From: Shewanella corallii
GTDB lineage: Bacteria; Pseudomonadota; Gammaproteobacteria; Enterobacterales; Shewanellaceae
DNA: 64,000 bases
Reading direction: 5' to 3'
Assembly: GCF_023349125.1 (NCBI RefSeq)
Contig: NZ_JAKIKT010000008.1
Location: 1-64,000, forward strand
The translations under genes were made by a program, and so were the position numbers. Numbering within the stretch: the stretch's first letter is position 1; every line of letters starts with the position of its first letter. This document shows, in pieces, positions 17,621 to 26,523 of this stretch. Under the pieces are notes generated by a model, which was given only the letters and a program-made list of their open reading frames with translations, was not told the DNA's origin and made no database searches.

Positions 17621-18226
17621 TTACAGGTCGTCAGCGTTTTCAGACAGGTAAGAAGCTACGCCGTCTGGGTTGGCAGACATGCCCTTCTTGCCTTTTTCCC
17701 AACCTGCAGGACATACATCACCGTGCTCTTCGTGGAACTGCAGCGCGTCGATCATACGCAGCATTTCGTCAACGTTACGGCCCAGTGGCAGATCGTTCAC
17801 TACCTGGTGACGAACCATACCTTCTTTGTCGATCAGGAAAGAGCCACGGAAAGCAACACCAGCTTCTGGGTGCTCTACATCATAGGCTTTACAGATTTCG
17901 TGCTTAACGTCAGCAACCAGAGTGTATTGAACCTGGCCGATACCACCCTTATCAACTGGGGTGTTACGCCATGCGTTGTGGGTGAACTGAGAGTCAATAG
18001 ATACACCGATAACTTCAACGCCGCGCTTCTTGAACTCTTCCATACGGTGATCGAATGCGATCAGCTCGGAAGGACATACGAAGGTGAAATCCAGTGGGTA
18101 AAAGAACACAACCGCTGGCTTGCCCTTGATGGCAGCAGTCAGGTTGAAGTTGTCAACAATTTCACCGTTACCCAGCACAGCTGCTGCAGTAAAGTCTGGT
18201 GCCGGACGGCCTACTAATACGCTCAT
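17621..18226 (-). CDS. 2-Cys peroxiredoxin (AhpC/Prx1 family)
   Basis: This cytoplasmic thiol peroxidase reduces hydrogen peroxide and organic hydroperoxides. The 201 residues carry the peroxidatic cysteine in PLDFTFVCPSE (Cys51) and the resolving cysteine in GDVCPAGW near the C-terminus. Prx1 landmarks include a GGIGQ segment and a C-terminal extension ending YLSENADDL. A GGAG motif lies a few bases before the ATG. No AhpF lies next to it, so thioredoxin or another reductase must recycle it. Confidence 0.94.
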   Translation of the reverse strand: MSVLVGRPAPDFTAAAVLGNGEIVDNFNLTAAIKGKPAVVFFYPLDFTFVCPSELIAFDHRMEEFKKRGVEVIGVSIDSQFTHNAWRNTPVDKGGIGQVQYTLVADVKHEICKAYDVEHPEAGVAFRGSFLIDKEGMVRHQVVNDLPLGRNVDEMLRMIDALQFHEEHGDVCPAGWEKGKKGMSANPDGVASYLSENADDL

Positions 18227-18495
18227 TGATTACCTCCATCTATGGATTGAGCTATTGGATTGTTCCTGTAAATCAATTGGCATTATAAGAGCTTCAATAG
18301 GCGTGACAACCTATTTAGGATCAATATCAAGGTTTTGCCGAATTTTTGATTCAAACCCGCGATTTCAGTGGGTTTATTATCCGGGCTCGCTCAAACAGTT
18401 CGCACTTTTTATGCAAACATACTTATATAGCTGGACATTGAGGCAAAACCCTGTAAAAACTATCGGCTTTGTCATCCTAGAATAAGAAATCCAAT

Positions 18496-19815
18496 ATGAA
18501 TGCAGTCGTTGTCGCTGTGATTCTGATGCTGGGGTTAAGCCTGGCTCGGGTCAATGTCGTGATCGCCCTGACCATCAGTTCTCTGGTGGCCGGCTTGGTG
18601 GCGGGACTGGACCTGCATCAGACAATCAGCGCCTTTAATACTGGTTTGGGAGGGGGAGCCCAAATTGCCTTGAGTTACGCTTTGCTGGGGGCATTTGCCG
18701 TCGCATTGAGTCATTCCGGACTGACAACCCTACTGTCAAACAAGTTGATCCGCTCTTTGGGGAAAGAGCCGAACGACAGCAATACCAAGATGGTACGTTG
18801 GGGGCTATTGATGGCCCTGCTGGCAATGGCGATCTCTTCTCAAAACCTGCTACCTATCCATATCGCCTTTATTCCGATTCTGGTGCCGCCACTGCTGCAC
18901 GTAATGTCCAAACTCAAGTTGGACCGTCGCCTGGTAGCCTGTGTACTGACCTTTGGTCTGGTCACCACTTATATGATTCTGCCAGTAGGTTTTGGTGGTA
19001 TCTTCCTTAACGACATTTTGCTGGCCAACCTAAATCAGAACAGCCTGGGTGCGACCGCGGACCAGATCCCTCCGGCAATGTTGTTACCTGCATTGGGGAT
19101 GCTGACCGGGTTATTGACCGCTGTGTTTATCAGCTATCGCAAACCGCGCGAGTACAATGAAAGCAAAATCCTGGCCGCAGAGCCGGAAGAGCAACTCAAC
19201 AAGCGTAATATCTTTATTGCTCTGGTGGCCATTGCTGCCACCTTGTCTGTGCAGTTATATACCGACTCAATGATCTTCGGTGCGCTGGTCGGCTTTATGG
19301 TGTTCAGCTTCTCCGGTGCCCTTAAGCATGTGGCGGATCAGGATATCTTTAATCAGGGCGTGCGCATGATGGCCAATATCGGCTTTATTATGATTGCCGC
19401 TGCAGGTTTTGCCGCCGTCATTAAAGAGACAGGCCAAGTATCTACTCTGGTACAGGCTATCGAAGGTATGCTCGGTCCCAATAAAGCCCTTGCGGCTTTC
19501 CTGATGCTGGCGGTGGGTCTGCTTATCACCCTGGGGATTGGCTCTTCATTCTCTACTATTCCGATTATCGCCACCATATATGTGCCATTGGCGCTGAGCT
19601 TCGGTTTCTCGGTTCCCGCGACCATTGCACTTGTCGGTACGGCAGCGGCATTGGGTGATGCTGGTTCTCCGGCATCGGATTCCACCCTGGGCCCGACTGC
19701 GGGTTTGAATGCTGACGGCCAGCATGACCATATGCGCGACAGTGTGATCCCAACCTTTATCCACTACAACATCCCACTGCTGGTGTTTGGTTGGATAGCG
19801 GCCATGGTGCTGTAA
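18496..19815 (+). CDS. Na+/H+ antiporter, NhaC/YuiF-like
   Basis: A 439-residue inner-membrane protein with about 11-12 helices. It starts MNAVVVAVILMLGLSLARVN and contains the conserved GLGGGAQIALSYALLGAFAVAL and GDAGSPASDSTLGPT blocks of the Na+/H+ antiporter family related to NhaC. It is predicted to export sodium in exchange for protons, consistent with a saline habitat and a sodium-driven flagellar motor nearby. The ATG at 18496 lacks a clear ribosome binding site. It is transcribed alone. Confidence 0.85.
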   Translation: MNAVVVAVILMLGLSLARVNVVIALTISSLVAGLVAGLDLHQTISAFNTGLGGGAQIALSYALLGAFAVALSHSGLTTLLSNKLIRSLGKEPNDSNTKMVRWGLLMALLAMAISSQNLLPIHIAFIPILVPPLLHVMSKLKLDRRLVACVLTFGLVTTYMILPVGFGGIFLNDILLANLNQNSLGATADQIPPAMLLPALGMLTGLLTAVFISYRKPREYNESKILAAEPEEQLNKRNIFIALVAIAATLSVQLYTDSMIFGALVGFMVFSFSGALKHVADQDIFNQGVRMMANIGFIMIAAAGFAAVIKETGQVSTLVQAIEGMLGPNKALAAFLMLAVGLLITLGIGSSFSTIPIIATIYVPLALSFGFSVPATIALVGTAAALGDAGSPASDSTLGPTAGLNADGQHDHMRDSVIPTFIHYNIPLLVFGWIAAMVL

Positions 19816-19836
19816 GCCTGAAAAGGCTATACCATG

Positions 19837-19867
19837 AAAAGCCCTCTTGATTGAGGGCTTTTTTGTT
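19837..19867 (+). terminator. terminator after Na+/H+ antiporter
   Basis: The stem AAGCCCTC/GAGGGCTT is followed by six T, 22 bases after the stop codon. Confidence 0.85.
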
Positions 19868-19911
19868 TCACTTAAATCTGACGTCACAGATATTGTCAAA
19901 CAACAGATAAC

Positions 19912-19940
19912 AAAAAGGAGCCAATGAGGCTCCTTTTCCA
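19912..19940 (-). terminator. terminator after upp
   Basis: On the minus strand AAAAGGAGCC-TCATT-GGCTCCTTTTTG is a strong stem with a T run, directly after the upp stop. Confidence 0.85.
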
Positions 19941-19957
19941 TTCACGCCAGGGTGAAA

Positions 19958-20584
19958 TTACTTGGTACCGAAAATCTTATCGCCGGCGTCACCCAGACCA
20001 GGCAGGATGTAGCCTTTGTCGTTCAGACACTTGTCGATAGATGCGGTGAACAGCTCAACATCAGGGTGAGCTTTTTCCAGGGCTGCTATACCTTCAGGTG
20101 CAGCAACCAGCACCAGAGCCTTGATTGAGTTACAACCACGCTTCTTCAGCAGGTCGATGGTAGCAATCATAGAACCACCGGTTGCCAGCATAGGGTCAAC
20201 GATCAGAGCGATACGCTCATCTACGTTGCTTGCCAGTTTTTCAAAGTAAGGTACTGGCTCCAGCGTCTCTTCGTCACGGTAGATACCCACAACAGAGATA
20301 CGGGCGGAAGGCATGTGCTCAAGAACCCCATCCATCATGCCCAGACCGGCACGCAGGATAGGAACTACGGTCACCTTCTTACCTTTGATCTGTTCAACTT
20401 CAACCGGACCGTTCCAACCTTCAATAGTCACAGTTTCAGTTTCGAAGTCTGCGGTCGCTTCATAAGTCAGCAGGCTGCCAACTTCTGCGGCCAGTTCTCG
20501 AAAACGCTTGGTGCTGATATCACCTTCGCGCATCAGACCGATTTTGTGGCGAACCAAAGGGTGCTTAACCTCAACGACTTTCAT
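19958..20584 (-). CDS. upp: uracil phosphoribosyltransferase
   Basis: This salvage enzyme makes UMP from uracil and PRPP. I place the start at 20584 (MKVVEVKHPL) because AGGAG lies 7 bases upstream and the resulting 208 residues equal the E. coli length; a longer frame extends upstream without support. The PRPP-binding loop is VALIVDPMLATGGSM-like (ALIVDPMLATGGSMIATID), and the uracil site ends GYILPGLGDAGDKIFGT. It is divergent from purMN, as in E. coli. Confidence 0.96.
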   Translation of the reverse strand: MKVVEVKHPLVRHKIGLMREGDISTKRFRELAAEVGSLLTYEATADFETETVTIEGWNGPVEVEQIKGKKVTVVPILRAGLGMMDGVLEHMPSARISVVGIYRDEETLEPVPYFEKLASNVDERIALIVDPMLATGGSMIATIDLLKKRGCNSIKALVLVAAPEGIAALEKAHPDVELFTASIDKCLNDKGYILPGLGDAGDKIFGTK

Positions 20585-20977
20585 GGGTGTCTCCTGTATT
20601 TTTTGCGTAGCCAGAAAGCAAATTGTTCCGAGTGTAGAGCATTTGTTTTTGCTATCAAACATAAAGTTTCTCCCGGGCGCCAAATCGTGAAGCATATCGC
20701 GCCATCCCGTCAGGTTTGCCCACAAAGTACGCGCCCCGGGTCAAATTATCCGAGTATATAGCCCTGCTTCCCTTATGCCACCGGCTCTGGCTCAGATTCT
20801 GTGACAGAAACTGATCACCATGAATAGCAAATCTGCTCCCGGAAATTGGTTTTTATGGGCACACAATTCAACATACTCCGTTCTTGTCACAGGAAAATGG
20901 CGCCTTTCGGCACAGGTTCCAAGCTGCTAGAATACCCGCGCATAAAATCCTATAACGATGTACCCGAGAGGACCTCT
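20585..20977. promoter_or_regulatory. upp-purM divergent control region
   Basis: This 393-base gap holds no gene. A good minus-strand promoter for upp is TTGATA (20653-20658) and TACACT (20631-20636), 16 bases apart. For purM, TAGAAT (20928-20933) is a possible -10, but its -35 (TTTCGG) is poor. I looked for a PurR-type palindrome and saw none. Confidence 0.6.
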
Positions 20978-22015
20978 GTGAGCACGCCTACCCCACTGAG
21001 CTACAAAGATGCCGGTGTCGATATCGATGCTGGTAACCAACTGGTCGATAACATCAAATCTGCCGTTAAGCGCACCCACCGCCCTGAAGTTATGGGTAAC
21101 CTGGGAGGCTTTGGCGCCCTGTGCGAACTGCCAACCAAATACAAGCACCCTGTGCTGGTATCAGGTACTGATGGTGTTGGCACCAAGCTGCGTCTGGCCA
21201 TTGACTATAAAAAGCATGACACCGTAGGTATCGACCTGGTGGCTATGTGTGTTAATGATTTGATTGTTCAGGGTGCTGAGCCCCTGTTCTTCCTGGACTA
21301 CTATGCCACTGGCAAGCTGGATGTAGATACCGCCACCTCTGTGGTTAACGGTATTGCAGAAGGTTGTCATCAGTCAGGCGCTGCCCTGATCGGTGGCGAA
21401 ACTGCAGAAATGCCAGGTATGTACGAAGGTGAAGATTATGATCTGGCAGGCTTCTGTGTGGGTGTGGTCGAGAAAGCCGAGATTATCGATGGCACTAAAG
21501 TCGCCGAAGGTGATGCCCTGATTGCTCTGTCGTCCAGTGGTCCTCACTCCAATGGCTATTCACTTATCCGCAAAGTGCTGGAAGTGAGTCAGGCCGACCC
21601 CCAGCAGGATCTTGCAGGCAAGCCCCTGATAGACCACCTGCTGGAACCTACCAAGATATACGTCAAATCGTTGCTGAAGCTGATTGAAGAATCTGATGTT
21701 CATGCGATGGCCCACATTACAGGTGGTGGTTTCTGGGAAAATATCCCACGAGTGCTGCCTCAACATTGCAAAGCCGTTATCGACGGTAACTCCTGGCAAT
21801 GGCCTGTAGTGTTCGACTGGCTGATGGAGCAGGGAAATATTGAACAGTACGAAATGTACCGCACCTTTAACTGTGGTGTTGGTATGGTTGTCGCACTGCC
21901 AAAAGACAAGGTAGACGCTGCCCTGTCACTGCTCAATGCCGAAGGCGAACAGGCCTGGCTGTTCGGTGAGATCGCCAACCGCGACGGCAATGAAGAGCAA
22001 GTGGAGATCCGCTAA
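20978..22015 (+). CDS. purM: phosphoribosylformylglycinamidine cyclo-ligase
   Basis: PurM (AIR synthetase) closes FGAM to aminoimidazole ribotide in purine synthesis. I use the GTG at 20978 with AGAGG 7 bases upstream, giving 345 residues as in E. coli; the longer frame upstream is not conserved. Landmarks are LSYKDAGVDIDAGN, GTDGVGTKLRLA, the GGETAEMPGMY nucleotide-binding loop and AHITGGGFWENIPR. The stop overlaps the purN start. Confidence 0.97.
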   Translation: MSTPTPLSYKDAGVDIDAGNQLVDNIKSAVKRTHRPEVMGNLGGFGALCELPTKYKHPVLVSGTDGVGTKLRLAIDYKKHDTVGIDLVAMCVNDLIVQGAEPLFFLDYYATGKLDVDTATSVVNGIAEGCHQSGAALIGGETAEMPGMYEGEDYDLAGFCVGVVEKAEIIDGTKVAEGDALIALSSSGPHSNGYSLIRKVLEVSQADPQQDLAGKPLIDHLLEPTKIYVKSLLKLIEESDVHAMAHITGGGFWENIPRVLPQHCKAVIDGNSWQWPVVFDWLMEQGNIEQYEMYRTFNCGVGMVVALPKDKVDAALSLLNAEGEQAWLFGEIANRDGNEEQVEIR

Positions 22016-22659
22016 TGGAATCAAGCTGTCGCATTCTGGTCCTTATATCCGGCAATGGCAGTAACCTGCAGGCTATCATTGATAGCTGCTATGACAATCT
22101 AAACGCCGATGTTGTCGGCGTCATCAGTAACAATCCGGATGCCTATGGCCTGATCCGGGCTCATCAAAACGAAATCGACACCAGCTGCGTGATATCTCGT
22201 GAAGGAGAAAGCCGCGAAGAATATGACGTTCGTCTTGATGCCGCTATTTCCCGTTACCAGCCAGATTTGATTGTACTGGCAGGCTTTATGCGGATTCTGA
22301 GCCCGGCTTTGGTAGAGCGTTACGAAGGCCGCATGGTGAACATTCACCCCTCTTTGCTGCCACTCTACCCGGGCTTACATACCCACGCCCGTGCCATGGA
22401 GGCCGGCGACAGCGAACATGGTGCCAGCGTGCACTTTGTAATCCCGGCTCTGGATGCCGGCCCGGTTATCTTGCAGGCCAAGGTGCCAGTGTATGGCGAC
22501 GACACCATAGAAACTCTGTCTGAACGTGTCCATGAGCAGGAACACGCCATCTACCCGCTGGTCGTGAAGTGGTTCAGCCAGGGACGTCTGCAGATGAAGG
22601 ACGGCCGGGCCTGGCTGGATGGGGAGCTCATTGGTCCCAACGGTTACGCACCGGATTAA
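22015..22659 (+). CDS. purN: phosphoribosylglycinamide formyltransferase
   Basis: GAR transformylase uses 10-formyltetrahydrofolate in the third step of purine synthesis. The 214 residues contain the substrate loop SGNGSNLQAI, the catalytic MVNIHPSLLPLYPG block (Asn and His) and HFVIPALDAGPVI with the catalytic Asp. In most relatives the residue after PG is K or a basic/polar residue; here PGLHTHARAMEAG follows. A TAATG overlap couples it to purM. Confidence 0.97.
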   Translation: MESSCRILVLISGNGSNLQAIIDSCYDNLNADVVGVISNNPDAYGLIRAHQNEIDTSCVISREGESREEYDVRLDAAISRYQPDLIVLAGFMRILSPALVERYEGRMVNIHPSLLPLYPGLHTHARAMEAGDSEHGASVHFVIPALDAGPVILQAKVPVYGDDTIETLSERVHEQEHAIYPLVVKWFSQGRLQMKDGRAWLDGELIGPNGYAPD

Positions 22660-22666
22660 CTCCATT

Positions 22667-22696
22667 AAAAAACCCGCCATTTGGCGGGTTTTCTTT
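22667..22696 (+). terminator. terminator after purMN
   Basis: AAAAAACCCGCC-ATTT-GGCGGGTTTTCTTTT lies 8 bases after the purN stop. Confidence 0.88.
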
Positions 22697-22735
22697 TGCT
22701 GTTATGCATTAATTTCTGCCTCTGCGGTACTGTGT

Positions 22736-22993
22736 TTACACGTCAGCAACCACACTCCAAAGTAAGCTGACCGTATCCCAATTAAGGTATATGGTCACCA
22801 TTAAGAGCAACAGCAGGAACTTGATAAAGATGGACGCGTATATATTGAGAGTTTCCAGCTTCAGTTGAGCAATCTCCAGCTCTTTGGTTCTGATAATCAA
22901 AGACTTTTGGCGCTCGATGGCGGCTTTTACGCCTGCGTTTTTATCATCCTTGTCAGGCGCAAGATGATCGACATCTTTCATCACGTCTGCCAT
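22736..22993 (-). CDS. small membrane protein, unknown
   Basis: An 85-residue protein of unknown function. The first half is charged (DKDDKNAGVKAAIERQK), followed by an amphipathic helix (LEIAQLKLETLNIYAS) and one membrane helix (IFIKFLLLLLMVTIYLNW). Its ATG overlaps the stop of a 56-codon frame upstream (TAATG), so the pair are probably translated together. Confidence 0.65.
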   Translation of the reverse strand: MADVMKDVDHLAPDKDDKNAGVKAAIERQKSLIIRTKELEIAQLKLETLNIYASIFIKFLLLLLMVTIYLNWDTVSLLWSVVADV

Positions 22994-23163
22994 TACCCCA
23001 ACATCCAGTTACCAAGCCAGGTAATTGCCGCGCCATAAAGCGCAACCAGGATCAGCAAGCTCACTATATTATCCGCAGTTTCGGCTTTGATTTTTCTGAC
23101 TTCGGCAATTTGTCTGGCCAATTCAATATCCCGAAGATCTTCGTCGAACTTCAACCTCTGCAT
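22993..23163 (-). CDS. small membrane protein, 56 residues
   Basis: A short frame starting MQRLKFDEDLRDIELARQ, with a charged amphipathic N-terminal half and a membrane helix (NIVSLLILVALYGAAITWLG) that ends WMLG. The stop overlaps the ATG of the 85-residue protein by one base. Architecture (amphipathic helix with Ile/Glu/Lys, then one helix) is the same as in its partner, so they may be related or form a complex. Ribosome binding is weak (GACAGG just before ATG). I do not recognise a family. Confidence 0.6.
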   Translation of the reverse strand: MQRLKFDEDLRDIELARQIAEVRKIKAETADNIVSLLILVALYGAAITWLGNWMLG

Positions 23164-23365
23164 CCCTGTCGTTCCACTCCGGTAGATTTAAAATCAGTTT
23201 GTGCACTTTGTTATTGCTTAGTTGCACAGGTTACCAGCTGATTTAGTTGAAAAAAAGCACAAGGACCTGACATCGCTCACAGTTTGAACCACTGAGATAC
23301 GCAATCAAGAATACTGATATATCAGGATTTATTTTCAATAAGCAGCGGAATTAACAAATCTTTCA

Positions 23366-23393
23366 TTGATGCACATCACAAATGCGCTATAGA
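23366..23393 (+). promoter_or_regulatory. putative nagD promoter
   Basis: TTGATG (23366-23371) and TATAGA (23388-23393) are 16 bases apart, about 30 bases upstream of the nagD ATG. The rest of 23164-23365 shows no feature. Confidence 0.5.
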
Positions 23394-23424
23394 TTGAGAC
23401 AAAAGGCAAAAGAGATGAAAAGTA

Positions 23425-24171
23425 ATGAAAAATGTAATTTGCGACATAGATGGCGTGTTGCTGCACAACAATAAACTCATTCCCGGGTCAGACAAGTTTA
23501 TTCACCGCCTGGTTGAACAGGGAAATCCTCTGGTGATACTGACCAACTATCCGGTGCAAACCGGCAAAGACCTGCAAAACCGACTCGGCTCTGCCGGTAT
23601 TCAGGTTCCCGAATCCTGCTTCTATACCTCGGCGATGGCCACCGCAGATTTTTTAACCCATCAGGAGGGTAACAAGGCATTTGTTATCGGTGAAGGTGCG
23701 CTTATCCATGAGCTCTATAATGCAGGCTTTACCATGACGGACATCAACCCGGACTTTGTGATTGTGGGCGAAACCCGCTCCTACAACTGGGAGATGATCC
23801 ACAAGGCAGCCAGATTCGTGGCTCAGGGCGCACAGTTTATTGCCACCAACCCGGACACCCATGGCCCTTCGTTTAGCCCGGCTTGCGGCGCTATGTGCGC
23901 GCCCATCGAACGTATCACAGGTAAAAAGCCATTTTTTGTCGGCAAGCCCTCCTCCTGGATTATTCGTTCTGCCCTCAACAGTATTAATGCTCACTCAGAG
24001 AATACCGTGATTATTGGCGATAATATGCGTACCGATATATTGGCGGGCTTTCAGGCGGGGCTGGAAACCATTTTGGTGACCTCAGGGGTCAGTCAACTGG
24101 AAGATATCGACAAGGAGCCCTTCCGACCCAACCATATTTTCGCCTGCGCCGGTGATATCGACGTCATTTAG
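23425..24171 (+). CDS. nagD: HAD phosphatase NagD (UMP phosphatase-like)
   Basis: NagD is a class IIA HAD phosphatase that in E. coli dephosphorylates UMP and other nucleotides. The 248 residues match the E. coli protein closely along the whole length: motif I CDIDGVLLHNN, motif II ILTNYPVQTG, the cap segment GEGALIHELYNAG and motif III/IV VGKPSSWIIR...IIGDNMRTDILAGFQAG. The following gene is asnB, an order also found in E. coli. Confidence 0.95.
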   Translation: MKNVICDIDGVLLHNNKLIPGSDKFIHRLVEQGNPLVILTNYPVQTGKDLQNRLGSAGIQVPESCFYTSAMATADFLTHQEGNKAFVIGEGALIHELYNAGFTMTDINPDFVIVGETRSYNWEMIHKAARFVAQGAQFIATNPDTHGPSFSPACGAMCAPIERITGKKPFFVGKPSSWIIRSALNSINAHSENTVIIGDNMRTDILAGFQAGLETILVTSGVSQLEDIDKEPFRPNHIFACAGDIDVI

Positions 24172-24275
24172 CATGTGTTTGTCACAGTCCCGGCGTATTG
24201 CAACTGCCAGTGCGTATTAACAGCTAAAACAATGAAAGCTATTTAAGCTTTACCCCTGTTAACAAAGGGATTCTG

Positions 24276-24305
24276 AAAAAGCCTGCATAAATGCGGGCTT
24301 TTTGT
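24276..24305 (+). terminator. terminator after nagD
   Basis: AAAAAGCCTGCAT-AA-ATGCGGGCTTTTT stem with a T run, about 105 bases after the stop. Confidence 0.8.
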
Positions 24306-24580
24306 CATACAAAGGGCTTAATTATCGAAAAAAATCAAAAGCACCAAGTCAGTTAAGGGATCCTTAATCAGGCGGCGCAGAGACGGCAAGCAATCAGAAA
24401 AAATTCAAACAAAACACAGAAACACTGAACAATCCCCAAAAATCACCCACCAAAATCAAGATATAAACCAGAAAAACACCCAAGATAACACCACTTTCAC
24501 CAATTAACGATTTGGCAATTTGAGTTTTGAATGGCAAAGTAAATCCAACAGATTTTGAAGATCCTTTGGAGTTTTCCCTT
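24306..24580. other. asnB leader region, G-poor
   Basis: This region before asnB is ordinary to about 24394. It then turns very poor in G and rich in A and C on the plus strand up to about 24510 (for example AATCCCCAAAAATCACCCAC). No convincing gene is present: a 68-codon minus-strand frame at 24394-24600 overlaps the asnB start and is probably a result of the skewed composition. An unstructured mRNA leader is the simplest reading. Confidence 0.45.
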
Positions 24581-26245
24581 ATGTGTTCCATTTTCGCCAT
24601 TTTAGATATTCAGTCCGACGCCAAATCCATGCGCAGCCTGGCACTGGAAATGTCAAAGTTGATGCGTCATCGCGGTCCTGACTGGTCAGGTATCTACGCG
24701 GATGACTATGCTGTTTTGGCTCATGAACGTCTGGCTATTGTCGACGTAGACCATGGTGCTCAGCCCCTGCTGAGTGAAGATGAGTCTTTGGTTCTGGCGG
24801 TGAATGGCGAGATTTACAACCATAAAGAACTTAAAGCTCAACTGGGTGATAAATACAGGTACCGTACCAACTCAGACTGTGAAGTGATCCTGGCTCTGTA
24901 TCAGGAATATGGCACTGAGTTTCTGGATATGCTCAATGGTATCTTCGCCTTTGTGTTGTACGACAAGCGCAACAAGAGCTGGCTGATCGGCCGCGACCAT
25001 ATGGGTATTATCCCGCTGTACACAGGTTACGATGCCGATGGTAACTTCTATGTCTCCTCTGAAATGAAGTCCCTGACCCCGGTGTGTAAAACCGTCGCCG
25101 AGTTTCAGCCAGGTTGCTTTCAGAGCTCAGAGCTGCAGCAAGCCAGCCGTTATTATGTCAGAGACTGGATGACATTTGAGGAGGTCAAAGACAACGAGGC
25201 AGATAAAGAGCAGCTCAGAGACGCGCTGGAAGCCGCGGTCAAGCGCCAACTGATGTCAGATGTGCCCTATGGTGTGCTGCTGTCCGGCGGGCTGGATTCC
25301 TCGATTATCTCGGCAATTACCCAGACCTTTGCCAAGCGTCGAATCGAAGATGACGGTGAATCCGATGCCTGGTGGCCTCAACTGCACTCTTTTGCTGTGG
25401 GGCTGGAAGGCGCGCCAGACCTGGCAGCAGCGAAAAAAGTGGCCGATCAGATTGGCACCATACACCATGAAATTCACTTCACCTTCCAGGAAGGACTGGA
25501 TGCTATTCGTGATGTGATTTATCACCTGGAAACCTATGATGTCACCACCATTCGTGCCGCTACGCCCATGTATTTGATGGCGCGTAAAATCAAAGCGATG
25601 GGCATTAAGATGGTGCTCTCGGGTGAAGGAGCGGATGAGCTGTTTGGCGGCTATCTCTACTTCCACAAAGCGCCTGACGCTCAGGCATTCCATGAAGAGT
25701 TGGTTCGCAAGCTGGATAAACTGCACCTGTTTGATTGCCTTCGCGCCAACAAGGCGATGGCTGCTTGGGGAGTGGAAGCCAGAGTGCCCTTCCTGGACAA
25801 AGAGTTTATGGACGTGGCAATGCGAATTAACCCTCAGGCCAAAATGTCGGTGGAGGGCAAAATCGAGAAGCAGATCCTGCGTGAAGCCTTTGAACATAAG
25901 TTACCGGCAGAAGTGGCATGGCGTCAGAAGGAGCAGTTCAGCGATGGCGTAGGCTACTCCTGGATTGATGGCCTTAAGGATCAGGCTGCTGAGCATGTCA
26001 GCGACAAAGATCTGGCCAACGCCCACTTCCGCTTCAGTCACAACACGCCGGAAACCAAAGAGGCGTATTTCTATCGCAGCATTTTCGAAGAACTGTTTCC
26101 ACTGTCATCGGCTGCAGAAACCGTCCCCGGTGGTAAGTCCGTCGCCTGCTCAACACCTGAAGCGCTGGCCTGGGATGAAAGTCTCAGTGGGGTTATTGAC
26201 CCTTCAGGTCGCGCAGTTCGCTCGGTGCATTCGGACAGCTACTGA
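24581..26245 (+). CDS. asnB: asparagine synthase B, glutamine-hydrolysing
   Basis: AsnB makes asparagine from aspartate, ATP and glutamine. I start at 24581 because the glutaminase nucleophile must be Cys2 after Met removal (MCSIFAIL) and GGAG lies 9 bases upstream; the 554 residues equal the E. coli length. The glutaminase domain has RHRGPDWSG, ERLAIVD and NGEIYNH. The synthetase domain has the PP-loop LLSGGLDSSI and SGEGADELFGGYLYF. Confidence 0.97.
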   Translation: MCSIFAILDIQSDAKSMRSLALEMSKLMRHRGPDWSGIYADDYAVLAHERLAIVDVDHGAQPLLSEDESLVLAVNGEIYNHKELKAQLGDKYRYRTNSDCEVILALYQEYGTEFLDMLNGIFAFVLYDKRNKSWLIGRDHMGIIPLYTGYDADGNFYVSSEMKSLTPVCKTVAEFQPGCFQSSELQQASRYYVRDWMTFEEVKDNEADKEQLRDALEAAVKRQLMSDVPYGVLLSGGLDSSIISAITQTFAKRRIEDDGESDAWWPQLHSFAVGLEGAPDLAAAKKVADQIGTIHHEIHFTFQEGLDAIRDVIYHLETYDVTTIRAATPMYLMARKIKAMGIKMVLSGEGADELFGGYLYFHKAPDAQAFHEELVRKLDKLHLFDCLRANKAMAAWGVEARVPFLDKEFMDVAMRINPQAKMSVEGKIEKQILREAFEHKLPAEVAWRQKEQFSDGVGYSWIDGLKDQAAEHVSDKDLANAHFRFSHNTPETKEAYFYRSIFEELFPLSSAAETVPGGKSVACSTPEALAWDESLSGVIDPSGRAVRSVHSDSY

Positions 26246-26268
26246 CAGTAAAATCAAACCTGTTACCC

Positions 26269-26290
26269 AAGCCCCTTCTCAGGGGCTTTG
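26269..26290 (+). terminator. possible asnB terminator, weak T run
   Basis: The stem AAGCCCC-TTCT-GGGGCTT is present, but only three T follow. Confidence 0.4.
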
Positions 26291-26402
26291 CCGTTCGCCT
26301 GCCTCCAAAGATTAAATTGTCCGCTTAAGATCACAAATTCCCATTAGATTCATTTTAAATCCCACTTATTTCATTAAGGTGTGCCACTTCAACCTCTGCT
26401 GT

Positions 26403-26492
26403 CCGGATTCTTAACCGGGCACAGTCTGGGATCCCATGACCAGACACCTTGTCATCACGATGACATCAATTTATCAGGGTGCTATCGCCCTG
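26403..26492 (+). promoter_or_regulatory. structured leader upstream of gltS-like gene
   Basis: Four consecutive small hairpins occupy about 90 bases just before the symporter gene: CCGG at 26403-26418, GTCTGG/CCAGAC at 26424-26445, GTCATC/GATGAC at 26451-26464 and CAGGG/CCCTG at 26475-26492. The ribosome binding site follows within 25 bases. It matches no riboswitch I know; a regulated 5' leader is an inference. Confidence 0.35.
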
Positions 26493-26523
26493 CTCTCACA
26501 ATTCAACTCATAAGGACAGTTAA

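Noticed and set aside
18227..18495. Possible OxyR site upstream of the peroxiredoxin gene
   Set aside because: ATAG/CTAT pieces occur, but their spacing does not fit the four-element OxyR pattern with 7-base gaps.
20585..20977. Purine riboswitch or PurR box before purM
   Set aside because: No matching aptamer-like folding pattern or PurR palindrome could be seen.
24394..24600. 68-codon minus-strand frame with hydrophobic tail before asnB
   Set aside because: It overlaps the asnB start and results from the G-poor composition of the plus strand, which yields Val/Leu/Phe/Gly codons on the other strand.
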